64,000 bases of DNA from Bacteroidota bacterium (GTDB lineage Bacteria; Bacteroidota; Bacteroidia; 2-12-FULL-35-15). The first letter of the stretch is position 1; every line of letters begins with the position of its first letter. The position numbers and the translations under genes were made by a program. The notes under the pieces were generated by a model. The model was not told the origin of the DNA. It worked only from the letters and a program-made list of their open reading frames with translations, and did no database searches. This document shows positions 45,267 to 53,475 of this stretch, piece by piece. The stretch covers positions 173,793-237,792 of the forward strand of contig CANFRC010000001.1 of assembly GCA_947449315.1 (NCBI GenBank), written 5' to 3'.

Positions 45267-46571
45267 TTAATGAACTTGGTCACCTTCCACGCCTACCAAT
45301 TCGACATCGAAAGTAAGTTCAGCCTTTTCTGGGATGATTGGTGGACGCCCTGTTTCTCCATAAGCAAGAAAATAAGGTATCACAAGACGAAATTTATCAC
45401 CTACATTCATTAGTGCAATCCCTTCTTCCCATCCAGGAATAACTTGACCTTGTCCTAGAGGAAATTCAATTGGTTCGCCTCGTTCAACAGACGAATCAAA
45501 CATTTTTCCGTCTGCCAAATATCCTGAATAATGAACTTTTACATTTTTTCCAGCAGCTGCTCTTACAGCACTACCGCTTCTTTTTACCTCATAATATTTT
45601 AATCCGGAAGCGGTTGATTTTTGTTCCAAACCTTTGATATCAAACAAGGGTGGAGCTACAATCTTTTTTACACTTAAAACTTCTATATCCATAGTAAGCT
45701 CTGCATTTGGCGGAATGATAGGAGGATGACCTTTTTCACCAAGTGCTAAGGCTGGAGGTATAATCAACTTAAATTTTTCTCCGGCACGCATGAGCAAAAT
45801 ACCTTCATCCCAACCTGGTAATAATGGTTGCTGGCCCGCCTTAACTGATAAGGGTTTTTCACGTTCTACTGATGAATCAAATAATTTTCCGTCTGACAGA
45901 TAACCACTGTAGTGAAATTCTACGATTGTTCCTGCCTCAGCCTTTTCGCCCCCCTTATTTTCCTTTACAATGATGTATTTTAAACCACTAGCTGTTTTCA
46001 AAGTGTCTTTCCCTTTTACATTCCATGGCTTTACACCTTCAATTACATTCAATAATTCAATATCGAAAATAAGAGTTGAATTAGCAGGAATAGCTCCATT
46101 AGCTGCTGCACCGTATCCTAGCTCAGGACCAAATTTAATTGTAGCCTTATCGCCTACCTGCAGCAATTCAAATGCTTCATCCCACCCTTTTATTACTTGT
46201 CCAGCTCCTAAAACGAATTCAAAAGGCTGTCCTCTTTTCACCGAACTATCGAATACTGTGTCATTTGTTAATTTGCCAGTATAATGAACAACCACCTTGT
46301 CCCCTTTTTGTGGCTTGATACCACTACCTTTTTCTGTTATGGTATATTCTAATCCTGATGCTGTTTTCACGGTTACTGGGTTTTTAATTTTTTTACTTTT
46401 ATTTTTATTATCTTTTTTATGATGGTCTTTATCACTCTTCTCTTTCTTTTTTGAATCCTTATTTTCAGAAGCTTTTTCGTTTTTTTTAGATCCTTCTGTT
46501 TTTTCCTGAGCGGAACTAATTTGAGAACTAAGAAGAAAGAATACTGTTGCTATTGTAAATACTTTTTTCAT
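45267..46571 (-). CDS. Secreted protein with three FKBP-type peptidyl-prolyl isomerase domains
   Basis: The 434-residue product has a signal peptide (VFTIATVFFLLSSQISSAQ), a very Lys/Glu-rich segment (about 22-68) and three tandem FKBP domains at about 75-175, 195-295 and 315-430. Each has the active-site text VHYTG/FHYSG/VHYSG, FDSSV, Q(VI)-GW(DE)E and a YG or ALGE-type loop. The third ends GRPPIIPEKAELTFDVELVGV. The Lys-rich region might bind peptidoglycan or other anionic polymers. Single-gene unit between two terminators. Not a lipoprotein, unlike its three neighbours. Confidence 0.88.
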   Translation of the reverse strand: MKKVFTIATVFFLLSSQISSAQEKTEGSKKNEKASENKDSKKKEKSDKDHHKKDNKNKSKKIKNPVTVKTASGLEYTITEKGSGIKPQKGDKVVVHYTGKLTNDTVFDSSVKRGQPFEFVLGAGQVIKGWDEAFELLQVGDKATIKFGPELGYGAAANGAIPANSTLIFDIELLNVIEGVKPWNVKGKDTLKTASGLKYIIVKENKGGEKAEAGTIVEFHYSGYLSDGKLFDSSVEREKPLSVKAGQQPLLPGWDEGILLMRAGEKFKLIIPPALALGEKGHPPIIPPNAELTMDIEVLSVKKIVAPPLFDIKGLEQKSTASGLKYYEVKRSGSAVRAAAGKNVKVHYSGYLADGKMFDSSVERGEPIEFPLGQGQVIPGWEEGIALMNVGDKFRLVIPYFLAYGETGRPPIIPEKAELTFDVELVGVEGDQVH

Positions 46572-46620
46572 GTTAATATTCTTTAGAACAAGTAATAAAT
46601 TTATTTAATTATTTAATTAA

Positions 46621-46651
46621 AAAAACTGCCACTTTTTAGGTGGCAGTTTTT
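46621..46651 (-). terminator. Terminator at the end of the nrnA-FKBP operon
   Basis: AAAAACTGCCAC and GTGGCAGTTTTT form a perfect 12-bp stem around TTTTTAG, 17 nt after the stop of the FKBP lipoprotein gene on the minus strand. Confidence 0.85.
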
Positions 46652-46668
46652 AATAGTTTAATCTATAA

Positions 46669-47655
46669 TTAGTTTTGACCCTGAGGAGCAGCGGATGCAG
46701 GATCAGCTGCTGAGAAGCTTACTAACTCCACATCAAAAATCAAAGGAGAAAAAGGAGGCATTTGTCCACCACCTTGACCATACCCAATTGCAGAAGGAAT
46801 GATAAGTTGTCCTTTAGCACCAGGGCTCATTAACATAATGCCTTCATCCCATCCCGGAATTACTTGACCAACTCCGATTGGAATCTCAATAGGTTCGTAA
46901 GGTCTTCTTTCGTCAAACACACCCGCTTGTTTTGCTATTGCTTCAACACTTGTATCAAATACTTTTCCATCTAAAAAGCGACCAGTATAATTTACTTTTA
47001 CTTTACAACCTTTTGTTGGTTTAGCACCTTTACCTTTCACTTTTTCAACATATATCAAACCACTTGCTGTAGGTTTAGCAGTAATCTTATTGTCAGCAAG
47101 ATATTTAGCAAGCTCTTGTGGTTCTGCATTTTTGCGCTCTTCCATCAATTTCTTTTGCTCTTCCATCTTTTTGTTACGCTCTGCTTCAACTTCAGATTTC
47201 GAAGTGATTTTATCCAGTTTAGCCTCAAAGGTCAACATACTTCCTTTTTCAATATAATTAGGAAGTTCTTTTGCTTTGAATGTAGACAGATATACAGAAT
47301 CAGCACTAATGATAAAACTTGCGCTATCACCAACTGACATCATATACAATGCATCTTCAAAACTTCCTTTAAATGTAGATTTTTGTATTGGAAATTCAAT
47401 ATAATTTACACCACTTGGATTTGCTTTTTTAGAATCAAATAAAACTGAATCTTTGCTGTTTTTCCATGACATAACAATTCGAACAACATCACCTTCCTGA
47501 GGTTTTACACCTTTTTCGTCTTGTTTATAAAACTTGTAATACAAACCATTTTCTGCCATATCATAACCTGGATACGGAGAATTTTTACATGCTGATATTG
47601 CTAATACAGCTCCCATGGCTATTACTGCAATTTTTTTTGAGAAAGAAATTTTCAT
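46669..47655 (-). CDS. FKBP-type lipoprotein with divergent N-terminal and canonical C-terminal FKBP domains
   Basis: A 328-residue lipoprotein (lipobox AISAC, Cys about 23). Residues about 45-155 form an FKBP-like domain without the standard active-site aromatics (VVRIVMSWKNSKDSVLFDSKK, FKGSFEDALYMMSVGDSASFII). A charged linker (EAERNKKMEEQKKLMEERKN) leads to a canonical FKBP domain (about 205-315: VKVNYTGRFLDGKVFDTS, IPGWDEGIMLMSPGAKGQLIIPS, YGQGGGQMPPFSPLIFDVEL). Likely periplasm-facing and membrane-anchored. Last gene of the operon. Confidence 0.87.
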   Translation of the reverse strand: MKISFSKKIAVIAMGAVLAISACKNSPYPGYDMAENGLYYKFYKQDEKGVKPQEGDVVRIVMSWKNSKDSVLFDSKKANPSGVNYIEFPIQKSTFKGSFEDALYMMSVGDSASFIISADSVYLSTFKAKELPNYIEKGSMLTFEAKLDKITSKSEVEAERNKKMEEQKKLMEERKNAEPQELAKYLADNKITAKPTASGLIYVEKVKGKGAKPTKGCKVKVNYTGRFLDGKVFDTSVEAIAKQAGVFDERRPYEPIEIPIGVGQVIPGWDEGIMLMSPGAKGQLIIPSAIGYGQGGGQMPPFSPLIFDVELVSFSAADPASAAPQGQN

Positions 47656-47664
47656 TTTAATTTA

Positions 47665-48558
47665 TTATTTTTTGGTTAGGTTAAGTAATTCTATTTCATA
47701 AATAACAGTTGTGAAAGGAGGAACAATTTTAGTTGATGACCCTTCCTCTCCAAAAGCAAGGTGCGAAGGTATAATAAATTTTGCTTTGGCACCTTCATTC
47801 ATTAAACTTATTGCAGTTTCTAGTCCTTTTATCACCTGACCTTGTTCTCCGTAATTATATTCTAATGGCTGTCTGCGTTGGTAGGTCGATTCAAATACTT
47901 TTCCATTTAAGAACGTCCCTATGTAATTGATCTGAAGGGTATTTCCTCGTTCTGGTGGACTTCCAGCTCCTTGGCTGATTGGTAAATAATACATTCCATT
48001 ATCTAAAGGTGAATACGAAACTTGGCTCGTATCTAAAAAGGTTTGCAATTTGCGCTGTTCTTCAATGTCTCGTTCTTCCACAATTTCTTCATAGCGCTTC
48101 AGCTCCTCCTGGTATTGTTCGTTGTTGAATATCTTTTTCAGCTTGACGTCCACTTTCACAGTACCGCCTTTTTTTAAGAATATCGGTAGCTCTGTTTTAA
48201 AGAAATTGTGAAACAGATTGTCTGCATCAACAATGTAAGATACGCTATCACCTTCATTCATAGTGGTTAATCCTTCTTCAAAACTACCTACAAAGGATGA
48301 ATGGTTGAAAGGCAGAATAACCATTCCGATATCGTTATTGGAATAGCTGTCGAGAAAAACTGAATCCTTATCTGTCTTATAGATGATTGTCAATTGCAAA
48401 AAGTCACCAATTGCAGGTTTTCTTTTTCCATCTCCAATCACTTGAAGTTTATAAAACAATCCAGAGTCGGTTTTTGTGTACCCTTCATAAGGAGAAAAAA
48501 AGCCACAGGAGCTTATAAGTATCACTAAAAATAATATGTGTAAGTATTTGATTTTCAA
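47665..48558 (-). CDS. FKBP-type lipoprotein with two FKBP-like domains
   Basis: A 297-residue lipoprotein (lipobox LISSC, Cys 18). It is a paralogue of the next gene: divergent N-domain (LQLTIIYKTDKDSVFLDSYS, FVGSFEEGLTTMNEGDSVSYIV), charged linker (ELKRYEEIVEERDIEEQRKL), canonical C-domain (LQINYIGTFLNGKVFEST, VIKGLETAISLMNEGAKAKFIIPSHLAFGEEG). In the C-domain GWxE is changed to GLET. The start is TTG at 48558, two nt after the previous stop; no ATG lies before the lipobox. Confidence 0.85.
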   Translation of the reverse strand: MKIKYLHILFLVILISSCGFFSPYEGYTKTDSGLFYKLQVIGDGKRKPAIGDFLQLTIIYKTDKDSVFLDSYSNNDIGMVILPFNHSSFVGSFEEGLTTMNEGDSVSYIVDADNLFHNFFKTELPIFLKKGGTVKVDVKLKKIFNNEQYQEELKRYEEIVEERDIEEQRKLQTFLDTSQVSYSPLDNGMYYLPISQGAGSPPERGNTLQINYIGTFLNGKVFESTYQRRQPLEYNYGEQGQVIKGLETAISLMNEGAKAKFIIPSHLAFGEEGSSTKIVPPFTTVIYEIELLNLTKK

Positions 48559-48560
48559 TA

Positions 48561-49121
48561 CTATTTTATTTTTAATGAAACCAATTCTAATTCATATAAA
48601 ATGGATGCCTTTGGTGGAATTTTTTTTCCGTCCCCCACCAAACCATATGCTAAATGTGAAGGCAATATCATAACCGCTTTATCACCAACATGCATAAATT
48701 GGATACCTTCGTGCAAACCCGTTTCTACATTATCCTTTCCCACCACAAATTCTTCCGCTCCGGTTGAATCAGATGAGTAACACAAAGTACCGTCCAACAA
48801 ACTTTTCTTGAATTTCACTTTCACCTTCACCGTTTCATTGGAGTCAGGCTTTGCTGAACGACCTGCTCCTTTTTTTATAATCATATAGCGCAATCCCGTT
48901 CCTGTGGTTATCATCTGCCAACCTTGATGAGCAACATACTGGTCGATCTCATCGCTTTCACGTTTTACATACATTTTATTAGCATCTACCAATTTATCCT
49001 GAAACTCTTTGCTTTGAATATTTGTTTTCTTTGGCGGTTTTGTGTGGCTATTTCCGCAAGAAAGCATTGCTAGCGCAATCGCAAAAGAAACAAAATAATG
49101 GAAAAGGCTATTTCTAATCAT
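48561..49121 (-). CDS. Single-domain FKBP lipoprotein, GldI-like
   Basis: A 186-residue lipoprotein (lipobox AMLSC, Cys 22) with one FKBP domain (about 85-186: VKVKVKFKKSLLDGTLCYSS, VETGLHEGIQFMHVGDKAVMILPSHLAYGLVGDGKKIPPKASILYELELVSL). Size, lipoprotein signal and position directly after an nrnA-type gene and near ndk resemble gldI of gliding Flavobacteriia. Gliding itself is not shown. It follows the DHH gene by 1 nt. Confidence 0.8.
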   Translation of the reverse strand: MIRNSLFHYFVSFAIALAMLSCGNSHTKPPKKTNIQSKEFQDKLVDANKMYVKRESDEIDQYVAHQGWQMITTGTGLRYMIIKKGAGRSAKPDSNETVKVKVKFKKSLLDGTLCYSSDSTGAEEFVVGKDNVETGLHEGIQFMHVGDKAVMILPSHLAYGLVGDGKKIPPKASILYELELVSLKIK

Positions 49122-49122
49122 A

Positions 49123-50142
49123 TTACTTAGAACTATTTAATTGCTTTTTATACGCAGGCAATAAATCAACAAATTTATTGATGGTCTTTTCCATCGTCAG
49201 CTCACTCATCCCTCCAGCAGCATTTTTATGACCGCCACCGGTAAAGTGAGTGCGGGCAAATAAATTCACATCAAAAGTACCTTTGGATCGAAATGACGTT
49301 TTTATGATCCCGTCCCGCTCAACAAAAAAGGCTGCAAAACGAATACCTTCAATAGAAAGCGCATAGTTTACAACACCTTCTGTATCCCCTTTTTGGTAAT
49401 TGTATTTTTTTAATTCCGCCGCAGTAAGACTAAAAAAAGCGGTTTTAAAATCTTTCATTACAGTTAACTTTTCACTTAAACTGAAACCTAGCAACTTTAT
49501 TTTACCTTCTGTATTTCCATCATAAATACGATTATGAATATCTCCATTTTCCGCTCCTGCATCAATTAATTCTGCGATGATTCTGTGCGTTTTGGAAGTT
49601 GTTGAAGGATAGCGAAAAGAGCCTGTATCTGTCATAATACCGGTATACAAGCAATTGGCGATATTCTTATTTAAAGCTTTTTTGTCGCCCATCAATTTTA
49701 TGAAATCGTAGATCAATTCGCAGGTTGAGCATGCTTTGATATCATGAAGCATATATTGCGCAAAGTCTTCCGGCTGCAGATGGTGATCTATCATGAATTT
49801 TATTGCGTTGGATTTAGCGACTTCTACACCTAAAGAATCGATGCGTTTCAATGAATTAAAATCGAGACAAAAGATTAAATCCGCTTTTGCTACAGCCGTT
49901 TTTGCTGGTTTGGTCTTTTTAGAAAAATCAATTACTTTATTGTTTCCTGCAAGCCAGAATAAAAATGAAGGGTAATCATTCGGAGTGATAACGGTTACCT
50001 TATGCTTCTTCTGGATCAAATAATTATACAATCCTAAAGAAGACCCCATTGCATCGCCATCTGGCGACCAATGTGTAACAATTACAATATTCTTAGGCTT
50101 ATTTAAGAGCGACTTTACTTCTTTTACTTGTTTTGTGTTCAA
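49123..50142 (-). CDS. nrnA: DHH-family phosphoesterase, NrnA-like
   Basis: A 339-residue enzyme that degrades short oligonucleotides and dephosphorylates pAp in related proteins. Motifs: VTHWSPDGDAMGSS (DHH domain motif I), FCLDFNS, MIDHHLQ (DHH) and GGGHKNAAGG (DHHA1 domain). Full length. The only plausible start is TTG at 50142. First gene of an operon with three FKBP lipoproteins, an association kept in many Bacteroidota. Confidence 0.9.
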   Translation of the reverse strand: MNTKQVKEVKSLLNKPKNIVIVTHWSPDGDAMGSSLGLYNYLIQKKHKVTVITPNDYPSFLFWLAGNNKVIDFSKKTKPAKTAVAKADLIFCLDFNSLKRIDSLGVEVAKSNAIKFMIDHHLQPEDFAQYMLHDIKACSTCELIYDFIKLMGDKKALNKNIANCLYTGIMTDTGSFRYPSTTSKTHRIIAELIDAGAENGDIHNRIYDGNTEGKIKLLGFSLSEKLTVMKDFKTAFFSLTAAELKKYNYQKGDTEGVVNYALSIEGIRFAAFFVERDGIIKTSFRSKGTFDVNLFARTHFTGGGHKNAAGGMSELTMEKTINKFVDLLPAYKKQLNSSK

Positions 50143-50164
50143 GGTATTTTGGATTTTTGAGCCA

Positions 50165-50172
50165 CAAATTTA
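50165..50172 (-). promoter_or_regulatory. -7 box TAAATTTG before the nrnA-FKBP operon
   Basis: On the minus strand TAAATTTG lies 22 nt before the TTG start of nrnA; it supports that start. The -33 element is unclear. Confidence 0.4.
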
Positions 50173-50240
50173 CAATAATTAGTCGGCTTAAACACTTCTT
50201 ATTTGTTTGTAATTTATGTTTTTAATTCTACTATTTTTTC

Positions 50241-50248
50241 TAATTTCG
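50241..50248 (+). promoter_or_regulatory. -7-like box TAATTTCG before ndk
   Basis: TAATTTCG lies 52 nt before the ndk ATG and carries the same TTCG variant as the candidates before rlmI and tsaC. Confidence 0.3.
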
Positions 50249-50300
50249 CACCCGAATTGCATTAGGCAATTATTTTAATCTTAAAAACAACAATAAAAAA

Positions 50301-50720
50301 ATGGCAACAAACAGAACTTTTACAATGCTTAAGCCTGATGCAGTAGCGAATGGATACATTGGAGGGATTTTAAAAATGATCAATGAAGCAGGCTTTAGAA
50401 TTGTAGCAATGAAATACACACAATTAACAAAAGATGCTGCTGGTAAATTTTACGAAGTGCATAAGGAACGTCCTTTTTATGGCGAATTAGTAGATTATAT
50501 GTCTTCAGGACCAATAGTAGCAGCCATCTTAGAAAAAGAAAATGCAGTTGCTGATTTCAGAACATTAATTGGAGCTACTGATCCTACTAAAGCAGATGAA
50601 GGAACTATCCGAAAGATCTATGCTAAATCAATTGCTGCAAATGCCGTTCACGGTTCTGACAGTGATGAGAATGCGCAAATAGAGGGCGATTTTTACTTTT
50701 CTAAATTAGAGCGATTTTAA
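50301..50720 (+). CDS. ndk: Nucleoside diphosphate kinase
   Basis: A 139-residue kinase that balances nucleoside triphosphates through a phosphohistidine. [16 protein letters not shown] opens the protein and the catalytic H117 is in [12 protein letters not shown]. Standard length. Divergent from nrnA and followed by a terminator. Confidence 0.96.
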   Translation: MATNRTFTMLKPDAVANGYIGGILKMINEAGFRIVAMKYTQLTKDAAGKFYEVHKERPFYGELVDYMSSGPIVAAILEKENAVADFRTLIGATDPTKADEGTIRKIYAKSIAANAVHGSDSDENAQIEGDFYFSKLERF

Positions 50721-50737
50721 AAACTGACACGCTACAT

Positions 50738-50771
50738 AAAAGCCCATCTAACAAGATGGGCTTTTTTATTT
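50738..50771. terminator. Bidirectional terminator between ndk and the DUF2779 gene
   Basis: AAAAGCCCATCT and AGATGGGCTTTT form a 12-bp stem around AACA with T6 after and A4 before; serves both convergent genes. Confidence 0.88.
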
Positions 50772-50774
50772 CTA

Positions 50775-52253
50775 TCAAGTAGACTTTTCAAGTACTTCAA
50801 ACACTTTCACCATTGCTAGCGTATCCAATTTACAATACTCTAAAAGATATTCTCTTATTTCAAGAATCTTGAACATATCGGTTTCCTTTTGTAAATTCTC
50901 ATACGCAATCATTGCAATGCTTCCTGAAGAAATCTTTAGACCTGAATAGCTTAATTCCGGGACAAGAGCCGGCAATAAACTTTTCATTGAGAATGAATTT
51001 TTCATATCCGGATGGTAATAACTTCTTTCCTGAAAAGGTTTGGCAAGATCCACCATCCTTTTTATACGCAAGTCAATTGCTGAGGCGTATTCAGGGAAAT
51101 CATTCTTTAATCCGTTCAATACATTTCTTTCCATCAGAACATCGTACACTAAAATAGTTCCGGCATTTTCAGTAACTTTTAATAAATTTTCAATGAAAGC
51201 CCTTCGTGGGTCAAAACCTTGTTCCGCCAAAAATTCGAAATGTGAAAGCTTGGCATCTTTATCTTTTTTATAATGCAAAGAATATTGAAAAGGAATATGC
51301 TGATAAGGTTTTGTTTTATCATAGATAGGAACTGCCGGCATAAATGTTTCGAAATCCATAAAAAATAAAGGGTATTCTACATTTAACAAAAATGAGGAAA
51401 TAGCTTTCTTATCAATGGTTACTGACTTATTTTTAAATGCCTGTATATGAATATTTGCGTTTTTATCTAAGTCATTCTTTTCTGGGATATCTGAAATTGT
51501 TTTGATACCAGAATTATATAAATTAAACTGCTCTGCTTTCTTGACACCTGTTATATCAAAAACCGAATTCTGAGGAACATTTTTCCAACATGTTCCCATA
51601 AAATCGCAGTTGTATGGACTGAAACAATGCTCTCCGATTCTTATGTCTGGCAAGACACCATCATGAATAACCGCTTTAGAAAGCAATATTTTCTCTTCTA
51701 CCATTTTTTGGTTGGAGAGCGCTTCTTTTTTCACCGATTTGATGGAGAATAGATCCTTTAAATTGACGTCTCCGTTTCTAACATACTGATTGTTGATCGT
51801 GATCAATGAAATGTCTTCGAGTGAAACTCCAGAATTGCTAATCACCCAATATTGAAGAGACGCATCGAGAAGATAGGTAGATGAAATTTTTGTTGAACTT
51901 TTTACTTCATAAGCATACCATTTATCGCCCTTCTTTACTAAAATATCAAGTATCGCCAACACTTGTTCGTATTGAAAAGCTGCTTCGTAAATGACCTCCA
52001 CTCCGCTTTCTATTAATTTACGGGTATTTTCAACTGCAGCAATGTTATTCGATCTTTTTGCAGGTGTGGCATCTGTTCCTCCTGGGAAAAGCTTTTGAGC
52101 CAAAACACCTACATTGTTTCCTCTGTTAAAAATAGCTTGTTGTTCGGCAGACACCATATCACGGGTTTGAATGAAATTCTTGTATAAATACAAAGATTTC
52201 ACACATTGTAGGCCACGCAAGAAGGTTGATTTGCTCAGAATATGCTTTTCCAA
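50775..52253 (-). CDS. DUF2779 protein: Cas4/AddB-like Fe-S PD-(D/E)XK nuclease fused to a DnaQ-like exonuclease
   Basis: The 492-residue protein joins two nuclease-like halves. The N-half has YEAAF (E90), D103 and YEVK (E116, K118) of the PD-(D/E)XK fold, with C17 and the distant C210, C216, C222 placed like the iron-sulfur cysteines of Cas4 and AddB. The C-half starts FFMDFETFMP (D300, E302) and ends YCKLDTLAMVKV, the exonuclease motifs of the DnaQ/RNase H-like fold. Start is TTG at 52253, needed to include C17. No CRISPR or recombination genes lie near. Role probably DNA repair or defence; inference. Confidence 0.8.
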   Translation of the reverse strand: MEKHILSKSTFLRGLQCVKSLYLYKNFIQTRDMVSAEQQAIFNRGNNVGVLAQKLFPGGTDATPAKRSNNIAAVENTRKLIESGVEVIYEAAFQYEQVLAILDILVKKGDKWYAYEVKSSTKISSTYLLDASLQYWVISNSGVSLEDISLITINNQYVRNGDVNLKDLFSIKSVKKEALSNQKMVEEKILLSKAVIHDGVLPDIRIGEHCFSPYNCDFMGTCWKNVPQNSVFDITGVKKAEQFNLYNSGIKTISDIPEKNDLDKNANIHIQAFKNKSVTIDKKAISSFLLNVEYPLFFMDFETFMPAVPIYDKTKPYQHIPFQYSLHYKKDKDAKLSHFEFLAEQGFDPRRAFIENLLKVTENAGTILVYDVLMERNVLNGLKNDFPEYASAIDLRIKRMVDLAKPFQERSYYHPDMKNSFSMKSLLPALVPELSYSGLKISSGSIAMIAYENLQKETDMFKILEIREYLLEYCKLDTLAMVKVFEVLEKST

Positions 52254-52372
52254 AGGCTTAAAATTATTTTTTTGTTAAAGATAATTATAGTTTTGCTAAA
52301 TGCAGGACAATAAATCGATTGAATCCTAAGTTTTCCTGTCACTTATACTTTCAAATTACTAATTTATATATT

Positions 52373-52380
52373 TACATTTG
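52373..52380 (+). promoter_or_regulatory. -7 box TACATTTG before the T9SS cargo-porP pair
   Basis: TACATTTG overlaps the GTG used by the ORF track as start; transcription would begin after it, so translation must start at the ATG at 52404. Confidence 0.5.
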
Positions 52381-52403
52381 TGTCTCTATATACTGCTAAT
52401 AAA

Positions 52404-53471
52404 ATGAATACGACTTTACGGCTAAATAATTTTATTTTTTCATTATTCTTTTTATTAGTTGGCACTTCCTCTTTTGCTCAACTTGTTGCTCATGCCGGAG
52501 TAGACAAAGTTGTTTGTCCTGGTTCTAGTGCACTCATAGGAGGCTCACCTGCTGCAACCGGAGGACTTGCACCTTATACCTATTCTTGGAGCCCACCAAA
52601 TTTTCTGAGCAGCACCAGTATTGCAAATCCGTCGTGTGCTTTAGGAAGTTATGCTACCTATACATTAACTGTAACCGATGATACAGGAGCCGTTGCTACC
52701 GACCAAGTTATTATGTCCTTAAATTATATCTCAAATGTGAATGCAGGAAACGACACAGCTATTTGTGTGAACAGTTATGCATTGTTAGGTGCAGATCTTA
52801 ATGTTTCCGGAGTCGGTGTAAGCTATTCATGGTCACCAACCACATACTTGAACAGCAATACCCTTCCTCGTCCAACTTCTACTCCGCTTACTTCAATTAC
52901 TTATACACTTACTGCCTCACCAACAGGATGTCCAGTTTTCACTGATGTTGTTACAGTAAACATTATTCCAACACCAGCAATAAATGCCGGTCCGGATGTA
53001 ACAATTCAAGAAGGAGAAATAGCCGTTTTAAATGCTTCTGGTGGTTTTTATTATGCCTGGAGCCCACAAAATACACTCACATACCCATTTACTGCCCACC
53101 CAGATGCGGAGCCTATTAACACAACAGTTTATTATTTATACGGGACCGATTCTACCAATACATGTTTCAATATCGATTCAATGACAGTAGTTGTGATCCC
53201 GAATGCTGAAGTTGTTTTTTACAACACTTTTTCTCCTAATAATGACGGCAATAACGACACTTGGTATATTGGAAATATTTATAAATATCCGAACAATACG
53301 CTTGAAATCTATAACAGAAACGGCAAATTGGTATACAAAAAAAAGGGGTACGATAACACATGGGATGGAAAAGCCTTTGATGAAGAATTGCCTGCGGCAA
53401 CCTATTATTATGTGATTGATCTTGGGGACGGAAAAGGTGTTAGACACGGAACAGTAACTCTTATTAATTAA
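52404..53471 (+). CDS. T9SS cargo with type B (gliding-motility-associated, CHU_C) C-terminal domain
   Basis: From the ATG at 52404 the product has 355 residues: a signal peptide (FIFSLFFLLVGTSSFAQ), three repeats opening with N/HAG-D-type text (AHAGVDKVVCPGSS, NAGNDTAICVNSY, NAGPDVTIQEGE) each near 80-90 residues, and a C-terminal CHU_C domain FYNTFSPNNDGNNDTWYIGN with NGKLVYKKKGYDNTWDGK. The last part is the type B signal for secretion through the type IX system. The following gene is a PorP/SprF protein, the expected partner. Confidence 0.9.
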   Translation: MNTTLRLNNFIFSLFFLLVGTSSFAQLVAHAGVDKVVCPGSSALIGGSPAATGGLAPYTYSWSPPNFLSSTSIANPSCALGSYATYTLTVTDDTGAVATDQVIMSLNYISNVNAGNDTAICVNSYALLGADLNVSGVGVSYSWSPTTYLNSNTLPRPTSTPLTSITYTLTASPTGCPVFTDVVTVNIIPTPAINAGPDVTIQEGEIAVLNASGGFYYAWSPQNTLTYPFTAHPDAEPINTTVYYLYGTDSTNTCFNIDSMTVVVIPNAEVVFYNTFSPNNDGNNDTWYIGNIYKYPNNTLEIYNRNGKLVYKKKGYDNTWDGKAFDEELPAATYYYVIDLGDGKGVRHGTVTLIN

Positions 53472-53475
53472 GAAA

